The notes under the pieces: model-generated
What the model was told of the DNA's origin: nothing
Database searches by the model: none
The model's input: the letters and a program-made list of their open reading frames with translations, nothing else
Translations under genes and position numbers: made by a program
Shown here: positions 1 to 9,776 of the stretch, piece by piece
Layout of the letters: each line of letters opens with the position of its first letter
How positions within the stretch are numbered: position 1 is the stretch's first letter
Source of the DNA: Nemertoderma westbladi
Taxonomy: Eukaryota; Xenacoelomorpha; Nemertodermatida; Nemertodermatidae
DNA length: 40,834 nt
Direction of reading: 5' to 3'
NCBI GenBank assembly: GCA_032718475.1
Contig: JAUCBJ010002410.1
Location: 1 to 40,834 of the forward strand

Positions 1-17
1 TCCTGGATCCCGTCACA
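1..17 (+). mobile_element. Last 17 bp of an LTR of the 9172/15049 family
   Basis: Bases 4-17 are identical to the last 14 bases of the LTRs that end at 9723 and 15598 (TGGATCCCGTCACA), and the match stops at the LTR terminus apart from one further chance base. Base 3 differs and bases 1-2 agree. I infer that an LTR of this family was inserted into the protease part of the BEL pol that starts at base 18. The rest of the LTR lies outside the window. Confidence 0.6.
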
Positions 18-2326
18 GCAGTTTGCATAAAGAGATTGGTGTTCTTATTGGGGCAGATTTGTACAACAATCTTGTTGATGCTGGAAATGTCCGCAAGGGG
101 CATCTAAGTGATCAGCCTGTTGCTACAAAATCTGTCTTTGGTTGGTTGTTAACAGGACCAATAGAAGAATCCGAAAATATGTCGACAGAAAATACAGCCT
201 TAGTTGCTAGCAATGATACCTGTGATTGTACAAGAGAATTAACAAAGATTCTCAAGACATTTTGGGAATTGGAATCAGCTGGAGTTTCAACTCCTGATCA
301 TGTTCATAACAATTTTTGTAAGGAAATCATGTTTGAAAATGGGCGATACTCAGTAAACTTGCCATGGAAAGACAATGTAGCGCCACTTCAAAATCATTAC
401 TCACTTTCACTTGGACGTCTCCAATCATTGGTTAAACGTTTCTTACGCAACCCCACACTTTATCATCGTTACAGTGAAGTTCTGAGTGACTACTGTAAAC
501 GCGGTTTTATTGAAGAAGTTAATGACCCAAGTGAATCATGTGGCATCACTCATTATATCCCTCATCATTGTGTTATAAGGGAAGATCACAACACAACAAA
601 GCTGCGAATAGTATTTGATGGTAGTGCCAGAGACTCAAAACAAGATTTACCACTCAATAACACATTGTATACTGGCCCTTCTCTGGTATCAAATATTGTT
701 TCGATTATGATTCGCTTTCGCTTGTATCAGTATGTGCTGTTGGCAGATATTGAAAACGCTTTTCTTATGGTTTCAGTAAACTCTGAACATCGTGATGCTT
801 TAAGGTTTTTATGGATGCAGAATCCTTTAGATCAAGCCAATGATACTGTCAAGGTTTATCGGTGGTGCAGAGTTCCATTTGGATTAAACCCATCCCCTTT
901 CTTATTACATGGTACTGTTAGTCATCATTTATCTGAGGAAAACAAATCACCACATGTCGATGATGCTACTAGTACTGCAATCAATGTACTAGGCAATGAT
1001 TTGTATGTTGACAACTTGCAAACAGGGGCAGACACAGTCAACGAAATATTATCATTGTATTATTATACAAAGACTATGCTCTTGAGAGGTGGATTTAATC
1101 TTAGGTCCTGGGAATCAAATTCTCTCCCAGCAAAACACATTATACATGAGTGTGAACAATCGATTGATAGCGTCCACAAGCCACCTCAAGTCCCAACAAA
1201 TTCACTTTCCTCCCATTCGTTTACACTCAATCAAATGAACACTGACAATAGCTACATGAAGGTATTAGGCATTGAGTGGTCACCAATGCAAGATGATTTC
1301 AAATACTCATTTAGAAATATCCTTCAATTAATTGACACACTCCCACCTACTAAACGTAGTATACTCAAGATAACTGGCCGCATCTTTGATCCAATGGGTT
1401 TTTTTAGTCCCATTGTCACCCAGTTAAAGGTATTATTTCAAGAACTTATTGGATTCAACTGGGACAGTGTATTGTCACCAGATTTAAACAAAAGGTGGAA
1501 ATCTTTCATTTATAACCTTGCATCATTAAATGATATTACCATTCCAAGGATTTACTTTCCAGATTCAAATGCATTTGTTTCTCATTTAGTAGAGTATGGA
1601 GAGTTACATGCATTCGGGGATGCATCTAAAAAGGCATATGCAGCATGTATTTACTTGTGTCTGCGGAAACCAAATCAAACCCCCCAATCTACACTAGTGG
1701 TTGCAAAGTCTCGAGTCGCACCTTTGAAGGAACAATCTTCATCGAAGTCTTCATCTAAGCCCCCATCAATGCCCCGTCTAGAACTATTGGCTGCAGTTTT
1801 GGCAGCTCGCTTGCTGAACACAGTTCTTGATTCTTTGCTACCACTCAAACTCACGCCTAAGTTTTTTTGTTGGTCTGACTCTCAAAATGTAATTTGTTGG
1901 ATTCGCAATACAACCAAGGAGTTCAAACCATTTATCGAAAATAAGGTCCGCGAAATCCGATCCTTAACTCAACCAAATATTTGGAATCATGTTCCTGGAA
2001 CTAGTAATCCAGCAGATGTGGCAACTCGTCCAATTTCACACGAAAAATTTCGTGATTGTAGTATGTGGTGGTATGGCCCATCATGGATACTAAACCCAGC
2101 TTCTGAATGGCCTTCCACTAATAAGATAGAAATACAAGAACAACACCTACTTCAAACAACACTAGTTATTGCAACAAACGACATTATAGAACCAACAAAA
2201 CCATCAATTAATTCAGTGATAAATTCAGAGAAGTTCAGCTCTTACATTAAACTACTTCGCTGTACATGCTATGTAATTCGATTCATTAATAATTTGAAGT
2301 CAAAGGTTAAAGGTAATACTAAATAA
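18..2326 (+). pseudogene. BEL/Pao pol, part 1: protease end, reverse transcriptase, RNase H
   Basis: This is the front of a BEL/Pao retrotransposon polyprotein, open for 767 codons from base 23 (a TTG, so not the real start). It begins at the end of the aspartic protease (VLIGADLY) and has the usual linker (VFGWLLTGP). The reverse transcriptase follows (about residues 170-335), with LRIVFDGSA, the metal-binding Asp of LADIENAF (D242) and the active-site motif YVDN at 328-331, where YVDD would be the textbook form. The Pao-type connection (LGIEWSP, TGRIFDPMGFFSP) leads to an RNase H with all four acidic residues visible (D533, E587, D619, D665). A TAA at 2324-2326 ends it, but the same frame continues downstream without a shift, so this is a nonsense mutation and not the natural end. 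The 5' side is cut by the LTR remnant at 1-17. Confidence 0.9.
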
Positions 2327-3738
2327 ACATATGGCCCAATAACCACATCTGAACTTAGATCTTCCGAGAAACTTTGGATTCGAGAAACGCAATCTATCGA
2401 ATTTAAGACTAAACTAATCTACATGAAATCAAAACAAGGGAAATGTCCATCTCTTCTAAATAGTCTAAAGTTATTCTTGGATAAAGATGATATTCTGCGG
2501 TATGAAACTCGTCTTCAAAATGCTCAATTGAAATATGATCAGATATTTCCTATTATTTTGCACAAAAATTCACACCTTAGCTCATTAATCATCAGTGATG
2601 CTCACAATCAAGTTATTCATAGTGGTGTTCAAGATACTCTAATACAACTACGGACACGTTTCTGGATACCACAGGGTAGACAACGTGTTAAGTCAATTTT
2701 GCATCGCTGCGTACCTTGTAGAAGGATACAAGGATACCCTTACAGACTACCTCAAGCTCCACCCCTGCCTCCATTTCGTGTTGATCAGTCCTATCCATTC
2801 GCCAATGTTGGAATTGACATGGCTGGTCCACTTTATGTAAAGTCAGAAGTGTCTACTGACAGTACGTTGAAGGTTTACATTTGCCTTTATACATGCCCCA
2901 GCACAAGAGCAATTCATCTGGATTTACTTAACGATCTCACAAGTGAAACATTCATAAATTCGTTGAGGCAATTCATAGCTCGAAGAGGAGTCCCAATTCG
3001 CATCTTGTCTGACAATGGTGCCACGTTTAAAAGAGCATCGCGAGAATTAAAGAAACTCTATAAACAAATCGTGAAATCACCTGAAGTCATAACATATTGT
3101 TGCCAAAATAGAATAACTTGGCAATTTAATGTGGCTTTAGCCCCATGGTGGGGAGGCCTGTGGGAAAGGCTTGTTCAGTCAACCAAGAAATGTCTCCGCA
3201 AAGTTATTGGACGTGCCATATTGTCATCTGATGCTCTGAGAACAATCCTCGTAGAAGTCGAAGGAGTTCTCAATTCAAGACCACTTACCTATGTCGACAC
3301 TGAAGATAACGTTGACATATTAACTCCAAATCATCTTCTTTGTGGCCGTCGCCTAGGTTCATTACCTGATGAGACTGAAGTATCTGAACAATTGAGTGCA
3401 ACTCAAAACAGTCTTAGACAATCTTACAAACTACGGAAGAGTTTGATAGCTCAATTTTGGAAATCTTGGTTAGATGACTATCTTTGTTTCATGAAAAGTC
3501 AACATTGGACTAACACTAAAGACAACAAATCCAATATCAAGATTGGAGATATTGTGATTATACATCAAGCTCATATAAACCTCGTGCTTTCTGGAAGTTT
3601 GGTCGGATAGCAAAACTTATCCATGGCCGAGATGAGCGTGTCCGTGCAGCTGATGTCACAGTAGGACTAAAAAAGGTCGGAAACCATATTATACAGCGAC
3701 CAATAAGTTTACTATATCCACTTGAAGTTCAATCATAA
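2327..3738 (+). pseudogene. BEL/Pao pol, part 2: integrase
   Basis: This continues the frame of the preceding segment after a single stop. The open part from ATG 2423 (395 codons, to 3610) carries the zinc-binding HHCC region (H61, H66, C96, C99), then the DDE integrase core: D132 in GIDMAGP, D197 in SDNGATF and E248 in WWGGLWERL. The RG-P and LNSRPLTY motifs typical of Pao integrases are present. The frame ends in TAG at 3608-3610, but the expected C-terminal motifs (AFWKFGRI, then RPISLLYPLE) are readable one frame over, from about 3575 to TAA 3736-3738. There is therefore a frameshift near 3570-3590. With the stop at 2324 this makes the element inactive as it stands, although its lesions are few. 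Confidence 0.88.
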
Positions 3739-3927
3739 AAAACAGGTGGATTAGTACTAAAAATGTTGAACTCAGAACCAAATGCACTACCTACTTAGAC
3801 ATGTTTGTTATTAATATTGATAGATATATTTAATAGTTTATACAGCATAATTATAAAATACCATTACATAGTGGAATATAATTATTTTAGATTATTATCA
3901 AACTCATGTATGAATATTACATATTCA

Positions 3928-3938
3928 TGGTGGGGAGA
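3928..3938 (+). other. Polypurine tract of the BEL element
   Basis: The purine-rich GGTGGGGAGA sits directly before a TGTTGG start. This is where plus-strand priming would begin for the element whose pol ends at 3738. Confidence 0.5.
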
Positions 3939-4258
3939 TGTTGGAGATTTATATTAGCTTTTATAAACATTCTTCCCATAGTTTTTCTAAACATTATATT
4001 ATCATGATTATTAGTTGGCAATTTACCATTATACACAGGCTTACTTTGAAGTATTATATTTGTCACATTGTTACATTAATTAACAGCTGATTGAGGTTTA
4101 CTCTTTACCATTTACTCTTTTGATATTCATTGTTATTGTTGTTGTTTTTTGTTGTCGTAAAACTTTCAATAATATTGCCAATATGTATACTTATACTGTA
4201 GGAATAGCTCTGTTTATATATTAAATATACTATAAGATTATTGTTATTATATTCGACA
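3939..4258 (+). mobile_element. Putative 3' LTR of the BEL element
   Basis: The sequence begins TGTTGGAGATTT right after the polypurine tract, about 200 bp downstream of the pol end, as expected for a 3' LTR. The 3' border is a guess: ACA at 4256-4258 would give a 320-bp LTR with TGT...ACA ends. The matching 5' LTR is outside the window, so the border cannot be checked here. Confidence 0.4.
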
Positions 4259-5004
4259 TCTTATACTAAAAACTCTTTATCAATCCTTCGGGAACCCCAA
4301 CAGATAGTATCACCTTGTTTCTTGCGTTACACGGGTTTATGAGGGTCCTGAATCCGATGGAATCAATAAAAACAGCAATGGACATCGCAAACTTGTACTT
4401 TTTGGTGATGGGTACGAAATTTGGTGCTAGCAGAAAAAATTTGCCAAATGACGCCGAAAAATACAAGTAACAATCATGGGGCATTTTAGAAATGTATTCC
4501 ATTAGAATCAGCGCCCTAGAAAACCTGAAAATGTGAATTTATAGCATCGTATAAGTGAATTAAAAATTTTGTGTTCTAACTGAAAAGTGCTGGTTACTTG
4601 TTTTTTTCATTTTTTCCTACACAGAGAGGACTAAACAGCAATTTATGGTAATCATATCATTTTTAAATATTTTCTAATGTATTTTGCGCCCCAGAAAACT
4701 TGTATTGGAAAACAATTAGCCGAAAAATGTAACTTTCAAATTTTGTGAAAATTGTGCACTACTTGTAATTTTTGTGCTGCAATATAACCACCCCATTACA
4801 TTTTTTCGAAATTTTTTTTCGGTCGGATCCAGACTAGTGATACCTACGTACAAACAAAAAATCAGCACCACTTATTGTTCCATAGGCGTTATTCACCCAT
4901 TGTGACTCTGGTGTGACCCATCTGTTTGTATTCACTTACTATTTATTATTGGGTGATGGAGACTTCATTCATGTTTATTTACTGAGGTTTATTGTGTCTT
5001 AATA
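4259..5004. other. AT-rich stretch without a supported gene
   Basis: No coding signal that I can support. A related motif (gcgcccYagaaaac) occurs at 4511-4524 and again at 4686-4699, suggesting decayed repeat DNA. A 78-codon minus-strand frame (4266-4502) is discussed among the rejected items. Confidence 0.4.
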
Positions 5005-5330
5005 TTGATTTCTTTAAGGCCTTCGACTCTTGCAGAATATGGGATTCTGAGCTATCAGCAACATTTATGACTACTGCTGATCATGACAGGATTATGGGGA
5101 GTCCTTCAGAGTGACACACTTGCACACCATTCTTATTCATAATTGCAGTTATTATGTTCGAAAAATGTCCTTAGACCATCTTAATCCAGGAGTGAATCCA
5201 GCAAAGTTATCATTACTGATCTAGACTTTGCTGATGACTTAGGTATACTATCAGAATCAATAGATGGATCGCAACCACTCCTCTGTTAATTGGATCTGGT
5301 TGCTTCATGTGTTCGTCATTTTGTAAACGC
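5005..5330 (+). pseudogene. Decayed RTE-like reverse transcriptase fragment
   Basis: Broken frames on the plus strand show, in the right order, the three best-conserved non-LTR RT motifs: a degenerate IDFFKAFDS (about 5005), GVLQ-DTLA (about 5100) and DLDFADDLGILSES (about 5218-5260). The stretch around FADD is close to the fragment at 40233-40834 (CTAGACTTTGCTGATGACTTAG in both, with SES following), so the two belong to one subfamily, distinct from the RTE-like copies at 5528, 15905 and 20225. Several stops and shifts interrupt it. It ends where the frame degenerates at about 5290-5330. Confidence 0.6.
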
Positions 5331-5516
5331 GTCATTTTGTGTTCTGGAACACTTTTTTTGTTCTAGACATTTTTCGAAAAATTTAAATAGTACTCCGTAA
5401 AAATTTGGCTAGAGTTCCGCCCATGCCAACAATTTATTTTTACTCTAAAATGTGTATAGTTTACCTGATACTACTTTTTAATGTTAGTGTGAAGTATTCT
5501 AGCCAATATTTTCAAA

Positions 5517-5527
5517 AATACTAGCTA
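5517..5527. repeat. Target-site duplication, left copy
   Basis: AATACTAGCTA occurs here and again at 6363-6373, exactly flanking the truncated RTE-like copy. Confidence 0.75.
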
Positions 5528-6362
5528 CTACTACTACTAGGTCGAGCGAACTCGGACAGTGGAAATGAGATAATTCCAGGCTTCCCGATTCTCCATAGTT
5601 GTCGCAATGTCGTTTCTCCAAAGTTCAGTATCCCTTTCAAGTTGATCTATATATGTTATGGCAGGTCGTCCACGACTACGCTTTCCATGAGTTGGTTGCC
5701 AGAGAAGTAGATCTGGTATGACCTCGTCTTTACTTCGCCAGCAGTGCCCACTGAATCTTAATCTGCGTTCACGGAGGGTGGTTGATACAGGTGGTATTGT
5801 ACCATAAAGCTCGGCGCTTGTCATGTGTTGTCTCCAGCTGATGTTTAGGGCTGCCCTTAGTAGTCTTGTGTAGCAACCATCAATTCGTTGTTCAAGTGAT
5901 TTAGTCAGTGTCCAGGTGCGTATACCCCCGTATCACCCCCATATAAAAATACACTTTCCACTGTGGCTCGAAAGAACTTAGTCTTCAGGTGCCTGGAGAG
6001 ATCTGATTTCCAGATGGTATCCATTTTTGATAGAGCTACCCAAGCCTTTGCTTTCCTAACTTCTATGTCCTTTTTGCTACTCTCTATCCATGATCCAAGG
6101 TACTGGAAGTCATCGACCTTCCTTAGTTGATTATTATCAATGGTTGTCAAGTTTCCATCAACATTAAAGGTCATGAATTCGGTCTTGGTAGCATTTATAT
6201 GCAATCCAACCTCCTCAGCAGCCCTCTCCACTTTATTTAGTAGAAGCTGTGCATCTGCTAGCGTATTAGAGAGCAGGGCGATGTCATCCGCAAAGTCGGT
6301 GTCTGTGACTGTAGTTTCCGGATATCTACTACTTCTGCGTTCTTGACTTAACTACGTTCTTG
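5528..6362 (-). pseudogene. 5'-truncated RTE-like non-LTR retrotransposon copy
   Basis: On the minus strand this encodes the last 260 or so residues of the same ORF found at 20244-22247: FADD active-site region (about 6280), the thumb (QYLGSWIESSKKDIEVRKAKAW), and the C-terminal part ending at VRST. A small insertion near 5915-5930, absent from the 20-kb copy, breaks the frame. The 3' end carries a (TAG)n tail (5525-5540 read on the minus strand), a typical non-LTR microsatellite tail. Sequence shared with the 20-kb copy stops at about 6345, then about 16 extra bases precede the target-site duplication. Unlike the 20-kb copy, it keeps FADD. It lies about 400 bp downstream of the GPCR exon, in the region where that gene's intron should be. 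Confidence 0.88.
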
Positions 6363-6373
6363 AATACTAGCTA
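6363..6373. repeat. Target-site duplication, right copy
   Basis: Second copy of AATACTAGCTA; its mate is at 5517-5527. Confidence 0.75.
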
Positions 6374-6761
6374 GTTAAAAAAATTTAGCTACCATTAAAA
6401 TATCTTCTAAGATATCTAGAATATATCTAGAACATTATCCAATAAAAAAAACAATGAAAAATACAAAAATGGTGACGCAAGCTATACCAGTGCTGTTCCG
6501 CCCATCCCCCCCCCCCCCCCCCCCATATTCAGACACTTTGTAAAAAAAATCCGCGAATTTCGCGACGTTTGCATAGCCAATATTTTAACTAACAAAATAT
6601 TACCGACGTTTGCGACGATCAATTCGAGATGTGAACGAAAATTCGCGACGAATCCGTCAGTTTCTGTGCGCTACTCCACATTTGTTATTTAAACATTATA
6701 AGTTCGGTTTAATATTTCGTAGTTTATTTTGGATTAGATAATAAGTACTTTATTAACTTAC
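6374..6761 (-). other. Start of the GPCR intron, with a C19 homopolymer
   Basis: This is non-coding sequence after the splice donor of the GPCR exon. It contains 19 consecutive C at 6506-6524 (poly-G on the gene strand) and three loose copies of a TTCGCGACG-like motif at 6557-6650. No further exon was recognised. Confidence 0.5.
6756..6761 (-). promoter_or_regulatory. Splice donor of the GPCR exon
   Basis: On the minus strand the exon ends GAAAAG and the intron starts GTAAGT, a full consensus donor in phase 0. Reading through gives only two more codons before a stop. Confidence 0.8.
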
Positions 6762-7697
6762 CTTTTCAATTGTAAACGCAACAACCCAGGGTGTGCTTGC
6801 TAAAATAAATGAAGATGCAGCTCCAACTAATTGTAATATCATCTTCCTGTTCCGCGCTAGCACTCTATCATGTGATGCAGATTTAGCAACTGGTACAGTG
6901 ACTTGTACATCAACTGAATCAGTGGTGATTGGATTATCTTGGGTAGTTTCATTGAATGTAGTCTGATCACTGATTGGTCCATCCTTTAAAGGAGCAGAAT
7001 ACCTCATAATATCCCAGAAGGATATTCCTTTGTTTTTTGCTTGCCTTTTGAGCCACAATAGGAGATTGGCGGTTACCACCCCAACAAATATTATTGGGAT
7101 GTGAAAATTAGCAAATGATACAGCCAATTGAAAGTGCTTATTTATACCAGATCCTGCCATGCACATATTGTATTCAATGGATGCATAATAATCCTCTGCA
7201 GCACTTGATATATAATTGTAAAGTATGGGAATTGCTTGCAGTGATATACTTAATAACCATGGAAATGATATGAGGATTTTAATAATTAACTGTTGGTGGT
7301 TCATGTAAATTATTGGGATATGAACTGCAGCATATCTATCGAGAGCTATTGCTAATACAGTTAGACTGGAGCAACTGGATGCAGTCCAGTCAATTACGCT
7401 GTGTACAAAGCAGAATGGATATCCAAGGGGTAGGCCCCCCAACAATACGGTATGTAGGAATGATGGCCACATACCAAATATAGCTGTAAACATATCGGTA
7501 ATAATAAGAGATATTATTAAGTAGTTATTCATTGTCTGGAGAGATTTATCTGAGATATAAGTGATTATAGCGGTGAGGTTTATCAATATGGTTACTAATG
7601 TGATAATCCCATATATCGTTCCTATACTTATAACAATTTCTTCATTTAATTTAAATGGCCCATATAATGTGATGTTTTTAAGTACAATATCATCCAT
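6762..7697 (-). CDS. Class A GPCR, amine-receptor-like; 5' coding exon (TM1-TM6)
   Basis: This is a 312-residue exon of a rhodopsin-family receptor, a plasma-membrane protein that signals through G proteins. Landmarks: N-glycosylation site N8, N40 (1.50) in TM1, D68 (2.50) in NNYLIISLIITDM, C96 (3.25), D103 (3.32), DRY at 120-122, W147 (4.50), C179 in the second extracellular loop, P201 (5.50), and P303 (6.50) in TM6. D103 lies exactly 17 residues before the DRY Asp, the position that binds the amine of ligands in aminergic receptors, and NNY...D plus DWTAS recall the muscarinic/histamine-like group. TM6 has STPW in place of the usual CWxP. The exon ends in a donor just after TM6, so TM7 (NPxxY) must be on another exon, which I did not find. 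The start is the ATG at 7697 (A at -3, G at +4). The ligand is unknown. Confidence 0.85.
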
Positions 7698-8139
7698 ATT
7701 GTTAAATACAACTTAAAGTTGATTATTCAAATTGTCAGATCAGATATACTGAGAAGATCACTAGCAGATGGTTTGATAGATACAAGTATTGTTCACTTGT
7801 ACTGTACAGTAGAGCGCATTAACTACATTATACAAATAAATTATAGATCAGTTGAGGTGTAGCTGCGCCTGATTTAGGTTGTGTCCCCTAAGTTTGGGAC
7901 ATATGTTTTTGGGGAACCCCCAATTAAAATTTGTTTTATATTGTTTTGGACAGTGCGTTATAGTATCAATACAAATTTTTAGCTATTTTATTGGAACTTT
8001 GGTAAATAGTTACTAATTAATTTCAGACAGATGTAAGATGCACAACAGTTCAGAATATACCACACAATAATTAATCCAATTCCGCTAACATGTGTTTAGT
8101 GGGGTGGGTTTGAAAACTTAACTTATATTAATTTAATAC
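7698..8139. other. Upstream region of the GPCR exon
   Basis: AT-rich, no coding signal. It should hold the 5' UTR and perhaps the promoter of the GPCR (or an intron if there is an upstream non-coding exon), but I see no clear core promoter. Confidence 0.35.
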
Positions 8140-8235
8140 GTTACGGGAAAGGAGCAGGTTATAGTATCGGCATTTTCTAACCAATGCAATTTGCACTGGA
8201 GATCAATTTCATCAAATGTGTTCAATACGTGGGTA
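8140..8235 (-). repeat. About 95-bp direct repeat, copy 1 (mate 19594-19688)
   Basis: TTACGGGAAAGGAGCAGGTT and the next 75 or so bases recur at 19594-19688 with about 10% differences. On the minus strand both copies keep one open frame (FDEIDLQCKLHW / FEEIYLQCKLHW, ending in a stop), so the repeat may once have been coding. The two copies bracket the split CR1/Jockey-like element. Confidence 0.7.
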
Positions 8236-8871
8236 GATCACGAGGTCATCTGCATAGAATATGAATTTCAGGAAGGCCGATGCTGCTTCTCGAAGTGTTA
8301 AAGCGACATCGCAATAAAAATGATAAAGCAGTAGGTGAAAAACAGTCTCCTTGAAGCACACTGCAGAGTTGGGTTATTATATTTGAGAGTGAGATGCCAT
8401 CGAATATCCGGATAGAGTTTTCCAACAAGAAGGCCTTGACAAGGTCGTATATCTTCCCACGAATTCCAAAGTTATAAAGCTTATAAAGCAGAGCCGCATG
8501 GCTGACCGTGTCGAATGCTTTCTGGAAGTCTATAAAGACTGCATACATAACATTCCCTCCAGATCATGAGCCATGAAGAGCAGTTGATATGTCTGTCGCA
8601 CAGAAGTTTAGAAATCGCCTGACCAGTGTTCTTCCCAGACATGAAACCGTATTGCTCCCTCGGAATTTGCGACTTTGTGTGATAGCTAATCCGCTTATTT
8701 ATAATTGAAATGAGAGTTTTTAGGAAAATACACAGTAAGGCTATTCCTCTATATTTGTTTGGCTTTGTATAGGATTTTTATAAAGCTCTGTTTCCAAATG
8801 GCAGGAAGTCTACATGCATCGAGACAAAGGTTAAATAGTAGGATGGGTCAAATTTAACTTCTTTTCGAATT
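8228..8871 (-). pseudogene. CR1/Jockey-like non-LTR element, RT part (3' half of a split copy)
   Basis: On the minus strand, in order: LFNLCLDACRLPAIW (about 8845), a degenerate palm entry ending in REQYGFMSGKNTGQAI, AVFIDFQKAFDTV (8480-8548), the LQGD box, and FYADDLVIY (about 8228-8262). The 100-codon open piece is 8246-8548; shifts separate the other blocks. The preceding block of the same domain (PITKEEV...KKAYGTDR) is found at 19221-19420 on the same strand. The two pieces read as one element interrupted by the inverted-repeat composite between them. Clade assignment is by motif style only. Confidence 0.75.
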
Positions 8872-8917
8872 TCAACTTTTCCCTATTAAAAGTTTTTGTA
8901 GAACCAAATTTTAGGAG

Positions 8918-9171
8918 GATTGGTCAAAACTAAATTTTATCAAACTAATTTTTAACCCCTGCACATTTAAATTTAACATTTTCGAAATAGCATAAATATA
9001 AAATTTTTCGAAAAAAAATTGTATGCAATAATTCCATTTCCCCTACATTAGACTAGACACCTTCTAGTCATCGAAAATGATGAAATAAGAATAAAAAATA
9101 CTAAGTAGAATTGCGTTTGACCCAAGCACATGATATTTCAAAATGTACTTTTTTTTTAATTTTGGAAAAAC
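8918..9171 (+). repeat. Inverted repeat, left arm, outer part
   Basis: From GGTCAAAACTAAAT onward this is the reverse complement of the stretch running left from 19193. It carries no gene. The arm is cut at 9171 by the LTR element and resumes at 15604. Confidence 0.75.
9167..9171. repeat. Target-site duplication AAAAC (left)
   Basis: AAAAC flanks the LTR element here and at 15599-15603. The matching place in the right arm (about 18950) has GGAAAAACAGCAC on its minus strand, i.e. a single copy. Confidence 0.9.
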
Positions 9172-9723
9172 TGTTAACTTATCCAATTCCGCTAACCTAC
9201 CCCATAAAGTGAGCCGTTAAGCAATATTGGGAACACGAGGTTGATTACCAATATCAACCTCGTGTCACCCCAACAAAGTGGGAAGGAAAAACACACGCAC
9301 AATAGGGGTCAGGGGTTACACCCCTGAAAGAGAGAGAATAGCAGGGGCGAAGGGAAGCACTTCAGAGGGGGGCAAAGGGTGACAACAGAGTTATTAGCCA
9401 ATGGGGGGGAAGCACCGGCTGACTAACGTAACTTGGCCAACCGTGCAATATATATATTATCAGTACAACTATCATTTAGTCAGTGTGTCATTTGGTGTTA
9501 GTTAGGTTAGTTTAGCTAGGGAAGTACCGGGACTTTAATCACCATCTCCCGCCTTCCGTTTACTATCATTCAATTACTGATTCTGTATACCAGCTATCAT
9601 TTAACTATTATACCCGAAAGACTATATACAACAATCAACAGACTCTTTTCACCTTTCACACACGGCGGGGACGCGTAGATTAATAAACCGGATAAATCGG
9701 GATCCTTCGTGGATCCCGTCACA
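9172..9723 (+). mobile_element. 5' LTR
   Basis: TGTTAACTTATCC...CCCGTCACA, 552 bp. A TATA-rich box (about 9447-9459) is followed some 20-30 bp later by TCAGT-type initiator sequences; AATAAA lies at 9682-9687. A perfect 8-bp hairpin (CGGGATCC, loop TTCGT, 9698-9718) stands just before the terminus. Confidence 0.88.
9447..9459 (+). promoter_or_regulatory. Putative LTR TATA box
   Basis: ATATATATATTA in the middle of the LTR, conserved in both LTRs, with TCAGT motifs downstream. Confidence 0.5.
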
Positions 9724-9776
9724 GTGATTAAAACCCAAACTGCTGCCCTAGTTTAACAGTGATTTTAGATATAAAG

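Noticed and set aside
4266-4502. 78-codon minus-strand frame with AVFIDSIGFRTLINPC, which faintly recalls a GPCR TM7 (NPxxY) and lies downstream of the GPCR exon
   Set aside because: The Tyr of NPxxY is replaced (NPCNA). The good acceptor-like sites before it (TTTTCAG, TTTCTGCTAG) are out of phase with the phase-0 donor, and the only in-phase AG has a poor pyrimidine tract. Without transcripts I do not join it to the receptor.
9724-9760. Primer-binding site after the 5' LTR
   Set aside because: No TGG-starting sequence within a few bases of the LTR end. TGGATCCCGTCACA is inside the LTR and present before the 3' target duplication, so it is not an ordinary primer site.
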